From Halobaculum sp. MBLA0147 (lineage in GTDB: Archaea; Halobacteriota; Halobacteria; Halobacteriales; Haloferacaceae), in NCBI RefSeq assembly GCF_041361345.1, contig NZ_JBGKAD010000003.1, forward strand, positions 243,906 through 307,905: a stretch of 64,000 bases of DNA, written 5' to 3'. This document shows, one piece after another, positions 1-8,267 of the stretch (position 1 is its first letter; each line of letters opens with the position of its first letter). The position numbers and the translations under genes are program-made. The notes below the pieces were generated by a model. The model saw nothing but the letters and a program-made list of their open reading frames with translations. It was not told the DNA's origin and did no database searches.

Positions 1-346
1 GCCGTGCGGCGCCGGTGACGGTGTCGCCGCCGCGACTGCCCTCGTCGGTGTCCCCGTCGGTGTCGTCCGCACTACTCTCGCGGGCGATCTCGCGGGCCTC
101 GCCGACCACCGCCTCGGCCCGCCGCGCGGCCGTCTCGCGGTAGGCGGGCTGGACCAGACAGGTGATCGGACCGTCCCCACGGGCCAACAGCCGCGGGAGC
201 AACGCCGAACCGAGGAACCCGGGGAACCCGGTCAGGAGTGTCCGTGACGCTCCTCCGTCGTCGCCCGCGGTCGCCGTAGTGGTTCTCGCGGTCGTCGTGG
301 TGTCGGCGGCAGACTCGCCGGCCGCCGACTGCGCTGTGTTCGTCAC
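1..346 (-). CDS. SDR-type NAD-dependent epimerase/reductase, N-terminal part (runs off window)
   Basis: The reverse strand is open from a GTG at 346 to the window edge, so only about 115 residues are present and the C-terminus is missing. After a Ser/Thr/Ala-rich stretch of about 38 residues it reads TLLTGFPGFLGSALLPRLL, the TGxxGFLG dinucleotide-binding loop of extended SDR / thioester-reductase-like proteins. The following AYRETAARRAEAVV segment fits the helix after the second beta strand. An in-frame ATG at 376 would add ten residues (MPQGGVVCRD); I prefer the GTG. The substrate cannot be told from this fragment. Known family role: NAD(P)-dependent reduction or epimerisation. The exact enzyme is unknown. 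Confidence 0.7.
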   Translation of the reverse strand, partial: MTNTAQSAAGESAADTTTTARTTTATAGDDGGASRTLLTGFPGFLGSALLPRLLARGDGPITCLVQPAYRETAARRAEAVVGEAREIARESSADDTDGDTDEGSRGGDTVTGAAR

Positions 347-581
347 GTCTCGACACACCACTCCACCCTGCGGCATGAACGTTGCCGTCGCGGCGACCGG
401 AGCGTGGGGTCGACAGCCGTCGCGGACGCGACTGGGCGACGTGGTCTCGTCGAGACCCGCTCGGCCGAGTTCCGGTCGTCCGTCGCGTGTGCCACGGGAG
501 CTTGTCGCAGTGCCGCACGCTCACCGGCGAACGCTGCCCGGTAGCGTCCGCCTCTTGTCCGTCTGGCCCCTCGTGTCGACC

Positions 582-1292
582 GTGCCGACTGCACTGTTCG
601 TCGTCAGCGAGCGCGGGTACTGGGGAGAAGAGTGTGTCGAGCCGCTGACTACGCTGGACGCGGCCGGCTTCGAGATCGACGTTGCGACCCCGACCGGCGA
701 GCCGCCAGAGGTCGACGAGCGGTCCGTCGACCCGGAGACGGTGGGCGAGGAGACCGCCGCACTCGTCCGCGAGGTCGACGAGACGGACGAGCGGCTGGCC
801 GATCCGGAGCCGCTCGCGGCGGTCGACGCCGCCGACTACGACGCCGTCGTGTTCCCCGGTGGACACGGAACCGAGTGGGACGTGAACCAGGACCGCGACG
901 CGTGGGCGGCACTGCGGACCGCAGTGGCCGGCGACGACGGCGTCGCACTCGTCGTCTGTCACGCCGTCGGGATCCTCGGGTTCGCGCGCGACGCAGACGG
1001 CGAGTTCCTCGTCGCGGGTCGCTCCGTCACCGGCTTCCCCAACGAGTGGGAGGCGGACATCGTCGACGACCACGACCGGATGCCAGACGGCCGCAAGCTC
1101 CCGTACTGGGTCGAGGACGTGGTCCGAGCGGCCGGCGGCGAGTGGGACGCGGAACTCGACGCCGACACGAGCGTCACAGTCGACGGGGACCTGGTGACGG
1201 CGCGCGGCCCCGAGTCGAGTACTGCCGCCGCTCGCGTGTTGGTCGAAGAACTCGGCCACGAGATCCCCGAGCGGGCGCAGTCCGCAGACTGA
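582..1292 (+). CDS. DJ-1/PfpI family (class I glutamine amidotransferase-like) protein
   Basis: A 236-residue protein of the usual length for Hsp31/YhbO/PfpI-like proteins. Visible motifs are a start strand TALFVVSERGYWGEE, an FPGGHGTEWD loop and a nucleophile elbow VVCHAVGIL with Cys126 followed by His127. Family members act as glyoxalases or deglycases, chaperones or amidotransferase-fold hydrolases; which applies cannot be decided here. GTG 582 is chosen because the first beta strand starts right after it; an in-frame GTG at 573 adds three residues. The longer open frame to 162 is a high-GC artefact that overlaps the SDR gene. It is transcribed away from the SDR gene and converges on the S9 peptidase. 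Confidence 0.82.
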   Translation: MPTALFVVSERGYWGEECVEPLTTLDAAGFEIDVATPTGEPPEVDERSVDPETVGEETAALVREVDETDERLADPEPLAAVDAADYDAVVFPGGHGTEWDVNQDRDAWAALRTAVAGDDGVALVVCHAVGILGFARDADGEFLVAGRSVTGFPNEWEADIVDDHDRMPDGRKLPYWVEDVVRAAGGEWDAELDADTSVTVDGDLVTARGPESSTAAARVLVEELGHEIPERAQSAD

Positions 1293-1388
1293 CGGGCGAC
1301 CGAGGGACGACGGTGTCCAGACACCGTACGGCGCAGCGTCGGCGTGACGCCGACGTGGACGGTGCCACGGTCGGTCACCAGTCGGCGT

Positions 1389-3275
1389 TCAGTCGTCGGA
1401 CGCCGCGACGGCCGCCCGCGTCGTCCCGACGCGTCGGTCGAGGAAGTCGTCGAGCAACTCCAGCGAGCGGATCTTCTGGTCGATGTCGCTGGAGCCGTGC
1501 CCCTCCTCGCCCAACTCCTCGTACTCGAAGTCGTCACCCTGCTCGAAGCCGGCGTCTTCGAGCGCGTCACGGAGGATGCGAGCCTGCGAGACCGGCACGC
1601 GCGGGTCGTTGACGCCGTGGACGATCAGGAGCGGACACGAGAGGTTCTCGGCGTACCGTGCCGGGCTGCGCTCCTCGTACAGCTCCGGGTTGTCCTCGGG
1701 GTGGCCGAGGTTCTTCACCATCAGCTCCGTCCGGAAGTGTGGCATCGTGTTCTCGTACATGTCCTCCAGGTCCGAGAGCCCGACGGAGGTGACGGCCGCG
1801 TCGTACAACTCGGGGTACTGGACGACCTGCCAGTTGGTCGAGAACCCGCCGTAGGAGCCGCCGTAGACGACGACGCGGTCCTCGTCGAGCCAGTCGTACT
1901 CCTCCAAGACGTACTCCACACCGGTCGCCACGTCGCCCTGCTCTGCACCACCCCAGTCCTCGTACAGTTCGCGGACGAACTCGCGGCCCCGACCCGTCGA
2001 GCCGCGGTAGTTCACCTGCAGCACGGAGAACCCGCGCGAGAGGAGGAACTGCACCCGGTAGTTGAACCGACGCATGTCGTGGAACCGCGGGCCACCGTGC
2101 GGGTTGACGAGCAGCGGCGACGGTCGCTCGCCGGAGTCGAACAACAGTCCCTGAATCTCGAACTCTTCGTACGGCTCGTGCTCGACGGCCTCGGCGGGCG
2201 TCTCCGGCACACCGTCGGACGTGAACCGGATCGTCTCCGGCTCCACGAAGTCCTCTGGGTCGAACGGTCCGTAGTCGGCCCGCACCAGTGTCTCCGTCTG
2301 GTCGGCCGTCAGGTCGTACGCCACCAGTTCCGCGCGGGTGCTCGACGCGGTGTGGTACAGCAGGATACGGTCGTCGGCCAACTCCGTGTCCACACCACGC
2401 GTGGTCCCGGCCGGCAGATCGAGCTCTCGACCCTCTCCCGTCTCGGTGTCGTAGACGACCGGAACTGTCACCGAGTCCCGTGTGCGCGACGCGAGGAATC
2501 GGTCGCCGTCGCCGAGGAAGTGACTCGCACCCTCCTCGTACGCCTCGTCGTCGAACCACGTCACGTCGTCGGTCTCGAGGTCGTACACGCCCGGACGTCC
2601 GAGGTCTGTGGAGTTGTCGACGAACAGCAGACGGTCGCCGTCGGGCGAGAAGTCGACAGGGATCGCCTCGGCCCCGACCTCGCCGACCTCGAGGTTGCGG
2701 ACGTTCGAGCCGTCGACGTCCGCGAGGTACACGTCCACGTTGTCGTAGTCGTCGCGCTCGTTCGTGGCGAACGCGATCCGGTCACAGTCGGGCGACAGTT
2801 CCGCCCCGTTGATCGCACGGTCGTAGTCCGTGAGTTTCGTCGTCTCGTCGCTCGCGAGGTCGTGACGGTAGAGGTTCATCTGGCCCTCGTGACTGGACCC
2901 GAACAGGATCGTCTCCCCGTCGTCACCCACTGCGTGGAGACGGAGTTGGCCGTCGACCTCGACGACCGGCTCGCTCTCTCCGTCGAGTGTCATCACGTGG
3001 AGGTCGTGTTGCTCGTCACCGTTCTCGTCACGGTGGTAGAACAGTCGGTCTCCGTCCGGGTGCCACTGGAAGCCGGCCTTCACCGATCGGGGGACCTGTC
3101 CGTCACTCAACTGCTCGGACTCGCCCGTCTCGACGTCGTACAGGTGGATCTCGTTGCGACCCGTCACGTCGTAGTAGTACGCGATCCGTTCGCCGTCTGG
3201 CGACACCGCCGGTGCCGCCAGCGTCGGGAGTTCCGCGAGTGCGTGGAGGATGTCGTCCGGCTCTTCGTCTGACAT
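1389..3275 (-). CDS. S9 family (prolyl oligopeptidase / acylaminoacyl-peptidase type) serine peptidase
   Basis: A 628-residue protein with a beta-propeller N-terminal half (repeated SPDGERIAY, HPDGDRLFY and SPDGDRLLF blades, about residues 20-350) and an alpha/beta hydrolase C-terminal half. The catalytic triad is readable: Ser474 in GGSYGGF, Asp557 in GVNDPRVPV and His593 in EEGHGSS. An oxyanion-side motif NPHGGP precedes it. It probably trims oligopeptides or N-acylated peptides in the cytoplasm; no signal peptide is seen. The ATG at 3275 (MSDEEPDD) is taken rather than the open frame to 3431, whose extra 52 residues are basic and not acidic. It is monocistronic and divergent from the nitrilase-like gene. 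Confidence 0.92.
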   Translation of the reverse strand: MSDEEPDDILHALAELPTLAAPAVSPDGERIAYYYDVTGRNEIHLYDVETGESEQLSDGQVPRSVKAGFQWHPDGDRLFYHRDENGDEQHDLHVMTLDGESEPVVEVDGQLRLHAVGDDGETILFGSSHEGQMNLYRHDLASDETTKLTDYDRAINGAELSPDCDRIAFATNERDDYDNVDVYLADVDGSNVRNLEVGEVGAEAIPVDFSPDGDRLLFVDNSTDLGRPGVYDLETDDVTWFDDEAYEEGASHFLGDGDRFLASRTRDSVTVPVVYDTETGEGRELDLPAGTTRGVDTELADDRILLYHTASSTRAELVAYDLTADQTETLVRADYGPFDPEDFVEPETIRFTSDGVPETPAEAVEHEPYEEFEIQGLLFDSGERPSPLLVNPHGGPRFHDMRRFNYRVQFLLSRGFSVLQVNYRGSTGRGREFVRELYEDWGGAEQGDVATGVEYVLEEYDWLDEDRVVVYGGSYGGFSTNWQVVQYPELYDAAVTSVGLSDLEDMYENTMPHFRTELMVKNLGHPEDNPELYEERSPARYAENLSCPLLIVHGVNDPRVPVSQARILRDALEDAGFEQGDDFEYEELGEEGHGSSDIDQKIRSLELLDDFLDRRVGTTRAAVAASDD

Positions 3276-3463
3276 ACACGACCACCCTGGAACGCACGAC
3301 ACGTAAGTTCTCGCAGAAGTCCGATTCTGTCTGAATTTCGATATGTCTCGGACGACGGGTGCAATCGTCGACTGGGTCCGGGCACGGGACCGACCACGAG
3401 CCACGAACCGCGACCTCGCCGCGATCCACAAGCTTCGATTCGGTCGGGCCCGAAGTTGGGTGC

Positions 3464-4273
3464 GTGCCGACAGTCGCCGCCTGTCAGATCGAGGTCGCCG
3501 ACCTGGACGTGGAGACGAACCGCGAGACGATCACGGAGCGACTCGTCGGGCTCCCGGAGTCCGTCGACGTGGCCGTCTTCCCGGAGTACGCGCTGACGGG
3601 GTTCGTCGCCGACGAGCGCGTCGCAGCGGGGGCGGTCGCCCGCGACGGACCGGCGTTGGACGCGATCCACGAGGCGGCCGCGGACGCCGACGTGGCCGTC
3701 ACCGTCGGGTTCGTCGAGGCCGCACCGGACGAGGAGGAGCTGTACAACGCGACGGCGTACCTCGACCCGGGCGGACCGGACGACCGCACGGTGTACCGCA
3801 AACGGCACCTCTGGGGCGGAGAGGACCGCGTCCTGACTCCCGGTTCGGAGCGTGTCACGGTTCGGACACCCGTCGGACGGGCGGGGATCGTCACCTGCTA
3901 CGACCTGAACTTCGTCGACGAGAGCGCCGCGCTGGCGGAGCCGGACGTGGCGGCGCTGTTGGTCGGCGGCGCGTGGCCCGCCGCCTACACGGAGAACTGG
4001 CGACTGCTCTTGCGTGCTCGGGCGCTGGACGGCGTCCGCTGGGTGGTCGGTGCGGGGCGGACCGGGACGAAACGCGTCGCCGACGCGGACCCGACGACGT
4101 ACGGCGGCCGGTCGCTCGTGGCGCGACCCGACGGCGGCGTCCACCGGGAACTGGACCGGCAGCCGCGAGATCTCGTGACGGAGGTGGACGAGGCCGTGCT
4201 CCGCGACCAACGCGAGGTGGTCGGCGTGTTCGGCGACGAGGGCCCGACGGCGCTCGACGACGCGACGGAGTGA
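3464..4273 (+). CDS. carbon-nitrogen hydrolase (nitrilase superfamily)
   Basis: A 269-residue single-domain nitrilase-fold enzyme. The Glu-Lys-Cys triad is visible: Glu41 in FPEYALTG, Lys113 in YRKRHLWGGE and Cys145 in IVTCYDLNF. Family members hydrolyse amides, nitriles or carbamoyl groups (for example omega-amidase or N-carbamoyl hydrolase); the substrate is not evident. The GTG at 3464 begins directly at the conserved first strand (PTVAACQIEV); the frame is open to 3359 but the extra residues are low-complexity and not conserved-looking. It stands alone, divergent from the S9 peptidase and convergent with endonuclease III. Confidence 0.88.
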   Translation: MPTVAACQIEVADLDVETNRETITERLVGLPESVDVAVFPEYALTGFVADERVAAGAVARDGPALDAIHEAAADADVAVTVGFVEAAPDEEELYNATAYLDPGGPDDRTVYRKRHLWGGEDRVLTPGSERVTVRTPVGRAGIVTCYDLNFVDESAALAEPDVAALLVGGAWPAAYTENWRLLLRARALDGVRWVVGAGRTGTKRVADADPTTYGGRSLVARPDGGVHRELDRQPRDLVTEVDEAVLRDQREVVGVFGDEGPTALDDATE

Positions 4274-4337
4274 CCGAACTCGACCACGTGGCGGAGTGAG
4301 TAGCGCTCGCTGACGACGAATTACGATCTCGATCGGC

Positions 4338-5072
4338 TCAGACGCACCCCTCACACTCACAGTAGCGCTCGCAGACCGGGTTGTCGCAGTCCGGCGAGCG
4401 GGCGGTGCAGAAACTCCGGCCGTGTCGGATGAGCAGCACGTGCAGCGGGTACTTCAGTTCGTCCGGAATCACCTCGTCGAGCACGTCGTGTGCACGCTGG
4501 TTGTTCGCGGACTCGGGGACGAGTCCGAACCGCTTCGAGACACGTTCGACGTGCGTGTCGACGGCCATCGTCGGCTTGCCGAAGTGGAAGTTCAAGACGA
4601 CGCTGGCGGTCTTCGGGCCGATCCCCTTGATCTCGGTGAGCCACGCCTTCGCGTCCTCGGTCGCCATCGCGTCGAGGAACGCCAGCGAGTAGGCCCCGCC
4701 AGTCTCCTCGCGGACGGCGGCGAGTGCGCGCTGGATGCGTTCGGCCTTCGTCTCCGGGAGGCCGGCGACCCGGACCGTCTCGGCGAGTTCCTCCAGTGGC
4801 GCCTCCTCGATGGCGCGGTAGTCCTCGTACGTCGAGAAGAGGTTCTCGGCCGCGCGACGGGTGTTCTCGTCGGCGACGTTCTGCGAGAGGATCGTCGTCA
4901 CGAGTTGCCGGACGCCGCGCGCGTCGGCGGTCGTCCCGTGTTCTCCTTCCGGGTCCGCCCCGGTGTCCTGACTCTCGCCGGCCTCGCGCTCGACGGGTTC
5001 GTACAGCGCGACCAGTTCGTCGTGGAGTTCGCGGACGGCCGCGGCCGTCCACTCGTCGGACTCGGTAGACAC
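4338..5072 (-). CDS. nth: endonuclease III (DNA glycosylase/AP lyase)
   Basis: A 244-residue HhH-GPD glycosylase for oxidised pyrimidines in base excision repair. The helix-hairpin-helix reads LTEIKGIGPKTASVVL with catalytic Lys154, and the catalytic Asp172 is in AVDTHVERV, 18 residues later as in the E. coli enzyme (Lys120/Asp138). The C-terminus carries a cysteine cluster for a 4Fe-4S centre, but its spacing (C-x6-C-x4-C-x3-C-x-C-x2-C, six cysteines) differs from the classical C-x6-C-x2-C-x5-C. The N-terminal 50 residues are an acidic halophilic extension. Its stop is close to the nitrilase stop (convergent). Confidence 0.93.
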   Translation of the reverse strand: MSTESDEWTAAAVRELHDELVALYEPVEREAGESQDTGADPEGEHGTTADARGVRQLVTTILSQNVADENTRRAAENLFSTYEDYRAIEEAPLEELAETVRVAGLPETKAERIQRALAAVREETGGAYSLAFLDAMATEDAKAWLTEIKGIGPKTASVVLNFHFGKPTMAVDTHVERVSKRFGLVPESANNQRAHDVLDEVIPDELKYPLHVLLIRHGRSFCTARSPDCDNPVCERYCECEGCV

Positions 5073-5244
5073 GGACGATCACTGGGACGGCGGCAGTTTC
5101 AACACGTCGGTCCCGAGGTCGACCGTGACCACGCCGGTCGTCTCGCGTCTTGCGCGTCGAGTCTCTCGACCACGGACGCGGGTCGGTGTCGTGACGGGCG
5201 AGTGACTCTCGAACCGGTCGCCCGAGGAGACACCAGTGTGCCAC

Positions 5245-5295
5245 TGTTGGCCAACACACCCCAACGTTCAAGCTGTTGGCCTCCACACACCAACG
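5245..5295. promoter_or_regulatory. two tandem 22-bp operator-like dyads upstream of the HTH gene
   Basis: Two near-identical 22-bp elements, at 5245-5266 and 5274-5295, each with the dyad TGTTGG-N10-CCAACG, start 29 bp apart. The first contains a perfect 12-bp palindrome, TGTTGGCCAACA. The second ends 4 bp before the ATG at 5300, so a bound protein would cover the start site. Inference: autoregulatory operators for the HTH protein encoded next. Confidence 0.6.
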
Positions 5296-5299
5296 CACG

Positions 5300-5893
5300 A
5301 TGTCGCAGGAGACGGACCCACCGGTCCAGCCGGACGACGGGCCGGACGAGACGGTACTGGCCGCCCTCGCCGACGAGGGCGAGGTCGAGGTAGACACGAC
5401 ACCGGACGACGCTCACGCTGCCTCGAACGGGATGGACGTGGCGACACCCGCCGGACGCCTCGCGTTCGAGGTGTACCCGGTCGAAGACACGGGCGCGGAT
5501 CACGAGCGCCACGACCCGGACGCCGGCGTGTACGTCGACCGGTGGTACGACGAGTCGTACACGATCCTCCACGTCCACGAGGTGGACGCCGAGCCGAGGA
5601 TCGAGGTGGCGGACCCCGACGCCGTCGACGGGCGCCACACGGTGCTCGTCCGCGAGAAGAACCCGCAGGAACGCGCCGCACAACTCCGTCGCCACGGCGT
5701 ACCGGAACGCCGTGCGGAGGTGGTGGCACTGCGCGAGCGCGGGTTGACGTACAGCGAGATCTGCGAGGCGACGGGGGAGTCGGGGCCGAACAACCGCGGG
5801 GACGTGTCGCGACACCTCCAGCGGTTCGACGAACAGTTGGGCAACGCGAGGTGGCTCGCGGAGAACGCCGAGCCGGTGGCGGGTGATCGGTGA
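5300..5893 (+). CDS. haloarchaeal HTH-domain protein of unknown role
   Basis: A 197-residue acidic protein. The N-terminal 40 residues are disordered-looking; residues about 50-115 form a beta-rich domain (RLAFEVYPVED, YVDRWYDESYTILHVHEV). Residues about 140-185 resemble a helix-turn-helix (RRAEVVALRERGLTYSEICEATG, then a recognition helix before DVSRHLQRF). I do not recognise a named family. The ATG at 5300 follows the twin dyads at 5245-5295, which argues that it is a DNA-binding protein repressing its own gene. An upstream in-frame ATG at 5276 lies inside the second dyad and is less likely. Confidence 0.7.
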   Translation: MSQETDPPVQPDDGPDETVLAALADEGEVEVDTTPDDAHAASNGMDVATPAGRLAFEVYPVEDTGADHERHDPDAGVYVDRWYDESYTILHVHEVDAEPRIEVADPDAVDGRHTVLVREKNPQERAAQLRRHGVPERRAEVVALRERGLTYSEICEATGESGPNNRGDVSRHLQRFDEQLGNARWLAENAEPVAGDR

Positions 5894-5937
5894 CTGGGAG
5901 GTGACGGCCGGGGTACCGACTCTGCCGTCAGTCCGGA

Positions 5938-7098
5938 TCAGGCCTCCGTCTCGACGCCGCGGGCCCGCGCTCGCTCGTCGGTCAACGCTCGGAGGGCGGC
6001 GAGACGACGCTCGACGGGTGGGTGTGCCCGCGTCTCCAACGCGAACGACGAGAGCAGGTCGCCGGTCGTCCGCACCGGTCCGGTGGGACGCTCCGCGACC
6101 GTCCCCGCCTCCCTCGTGGCGGGACCGTCTTCGCTGGGGGCGTCGAACCCGTGCGGGAGGAGACACAGCTCCGCGACGTGACCCTCCGTCGCACCACCGG
6201 GGCCCGTCTGGGCTGTCTCGCGGCCGTCGCGTGCCGGAGCGCCGGCGTCGGCGAGCCGTTCGAGTACGTCGGCCAGCGTCGCGGGCGACCCCGTGAGTCG
6301 GGCCGCGGCACGGTCGGCGCCGAACTCGCGTTCTCGCGCCAGCGAACGCGCGAGGTACACCGTCAGCGTCGCCGCGGCACCGAGTGCCACGCCGCCGAAC
6401 ACGGCGACGGCGACCGCGCCGACCACGAACGTCGACAGCGAGGCGAGCGACAGCGGCCCACCGGGGAGCGAGGGGACGGCGAGTCCGTAGGCGACCGCGA
6501 GTCCCAGCCCACCCAGCGTCCACTGTGCCGTCGCGGGGAGGTCGTCGAGTCGCGACGACGCCACCGGGGTGTACGAGCCGGCGACCAGCGCCGGGAGGAA
6601 CGACGCCAGCGTCAGGACGACGGCGTCGCGGTTGCGGAGGTGTGCCAGTTCGTGTGCGAGGACGGCGTCCAACTCCTCGTCGTCGAGTTCCTCGAGGAGC
6701 CCGGTCGAGACGACCACCGTCCCGCCGGTCGCCCCGGCGACGGAACAGCTGTTCGGGACCGGCGAGTCGACGACGGCCACGTCCGGGACCGGGGCGTCGG
6801 CGAGCCCCGCGACGCGGGTGAGTCGCGCGTGGAGGTCGGGGTACGTCTCGCGGTCGACGACCGTCGCGTCGACCGTCGCGAGGAGTTCCGAGCGGACGTA
6901 CCCGAGCTGGACGACGACGAGGACGGCCGCGAGGCCGAGCGTCAATGCGGCGACACCGAGCGAGCCGGACGGGAGGAGGGCACCGAACCACGGTGCCAAC
7001 AGCGCGGCGAGTCCGACCGCGACGAGACCGGTGGCGGCCAACGCGGCGCCGAGCGTGGCGGCGACGCGGAGCGACCGTCTGCGAGTGCGGGAGACCAT
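5938..7098 (-). CDS. M48 family membrane zinc metalloprotease (HtpX/Ste24-like)
   Basis: A 386-residue protein with two N-terminal membrane segments (about residues 12-35 and 45-63), a zinc motif H149-E-L-A-H153 inside AVLAHELAHLRNRD, and two more hydrophobic segments after it (LTLASFLPALVAGSY and the 215-250 region). The third ligand is likely the Glu in REFGADRAAARL (the family ExxxD motif). M48 proteases degrade or quality-control membrane proteins, with the active site facing the cytoplasm. It is divergent from the DUF4129 operon across a 56-bp spacer with an AT-rich ACATATACTT box. Confidence 0.9.
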   Translation of the reverse strand: MVSRTRRRSLRVAATLGAALAATGLVAVGLAALLAPWFGALLPSGSLGVAALTLGLAAVLVVVQLGYVRSELLATVDATVVDRETYPDLHARLTRVAGLADAPVPDVAVVDSPVPNSCSVAGATGGTVVVSTGLLEELDDEELDAVLAHELAHLRNRDAVVLTLASFLPALVAGSYTPVASSRLDDLPATAQWTLGGLGLAVAYGLAVPSLPGGPLSLASLSTFVVGAVAVAVFGGVALGAAATLTVYLARSLAREREFGADRAAARLTGSPATLADVLERLADAGAPARDGRETAQTGPGGATEGHVAELCLLPHGFDAPSEDGPATREAGTVAERPTGPVRTTGDLLSSFALETRAHPPVERRLAALRALTDERARARGVETEA

Positions 7099-7154
7099 CG
7101 TCCCCGTCTGGTGTCCGGAAAAACATATACTTCGTGCCTCCCACGACCGAGACG

Positions 7155-8267
7155 ATGGGACACGACCCCGCTCGCGCCGCGACCGTCGGCGCGCTCGCCC
7201 TCCTCCTCCTCCTCACGGCGGCGTTGTTCCCCGTCGGGGGGTTCGGTAGCTACCCCGCCGCGGAGGGGACCGACACCGACGGAACCGGCCCGGCCGTAGA
7301 CAGTGGACTGCTCGACTCCCCGAGCGAGACGACGACACCGGACGACGAGACGGAGACCGCCACGCCGACCGCGACGCCGACCGCAACGCCGACGCCCGAA
7401 CCGGACGACGACGGGGCGACGGGGGCGACGACCGGCGACCGGCCGACGATCGGAGCCGGCTTGGCGTCCGAGATCGGCTTCGTCGCCGGACTCCTGTTGC
7501 TCGGGACGCTGTTCGTCGTCGCCTTCGGCAGCGTCGTGAGCGTCACGGCGACGCGGATGGCCGCCGCAGTCGACGACGTGCCGAGCGGTCGCCTGCCGCG
7601 CGTGCGTCTGTTCTTGGCCGCCATCCCCCGCGCGACGGTCGCGGTGCTCGTCGGGACGGGGAGTCTGGGCGGCACGCTCGGCGGTCGCCTGCGGGCCGCG
7701 CTCGGACGACTCGGCGGTGGATCGCTCCGGCGTGTCGGCGCGGTGACACGGGGACTGACGGGTGCCGTCGGTACGATCGTGGGCGGCCTCGCGCGGCTGT
7801 CGCTGCCGCGCCTCTCACTCGCGAGTCTCACCGGCGAGGTGTCGTTGTCTCGTGCAGACACGGACGAGAGCGGCGGCGCGGGTGGTAGTGGCGGCACCGG
7901 GTCGGTGACGGCGAGTGAGTCCGCGGAACGGCCGACGGCTCCGTCTGCCGACGCCGGCGGGCCGACGGGTGGGCCGACGACGGTCCGCGAGGCGTGGTCG
8001 CGGTTCCCGGCGTACGTGCCCGGTGTCGACAGCGTGTCGACGCGGACGCCCGGCGAGTTGGCTCGCCGCGGCGTCGCGGCCGGGCTCCCGGACGACGCGG
8101 TCGAGACGTTGACCGACGCCTTCCGTCGCGTCCGGTACGCCGGCGGCGTCGACGAGTCCCGCCGCCGTGCCGCGCTGGACGCCTTCGAGGAGCTCCGTGG
8201 CGTCGACACCGCCGAGCGAGGAGACGGCGACGATTCGTCGGACACCGACGGAGGTGAGTCGTCGTGA
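7155..8267 (+). CDS. DUF4129 domain membrane protein
   Basis: A 370-residue protein: an N-terminal hydrophobic segment or signal anchor (about residues 7-25), a Thr/Pro-rich linker with TPTATPTATPTPEP repeats (70-85), a second membrane helix (about 105-130), a Gly/Arg-rich region, and a C-terminal alpha-helical domain (about 275-355: WSRFPAYV, RTPGELARRGVAAGLP, LTDAFRRVRYAG) typical of DUF4129, a domain found next to DUF58 and transglutaminase proteins. ATG 7155 is chosen at the signal anchor; the longer frame to 6945 overlaps the M48 promoter. It is the first gene of a four-gene operon whose reading frames overlap by 4 bp. Confidence 0.8.
   Translation: MGHDPARAATVGALALLLLLTAALFPVGGFGSYPAAEGTDTDGTGPAVDSGLLDSPSETTTPDDETETATPTATPTATPTPEPDDDGATGATTGDRPTIGAGLASEIGFVAGLLLLGTLFVVAFGSVVSVTATRMAAAVDDVPSGRLPRVRLFLAAIPRATVAVLVGTGSLGGTLGGRLRAALGRLGGGSLRRVGAVTRGLTGAVGTIVGGLARLSLPRLSLASLTGEVSLSRADTDESGGAGGSGGTGSVTASESAERPTAPSADAGGPTGGPTTVREAWSRFPAYVPGVDSVSTRTPGELARRGVAAGLPDDAVETLTDAFRRVRYAGGVDESRRRAALDAFEELRGVDTAERGDGDDSSDTDGGESS

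Noticed and set aside
162..581. Upstream extension of the DJ-1/PfpI gene
   Set aside because: It overlaps the SDR gene on the other strand and its composition (Arg/Pro/Ser-rich) is that of a shadow frame.
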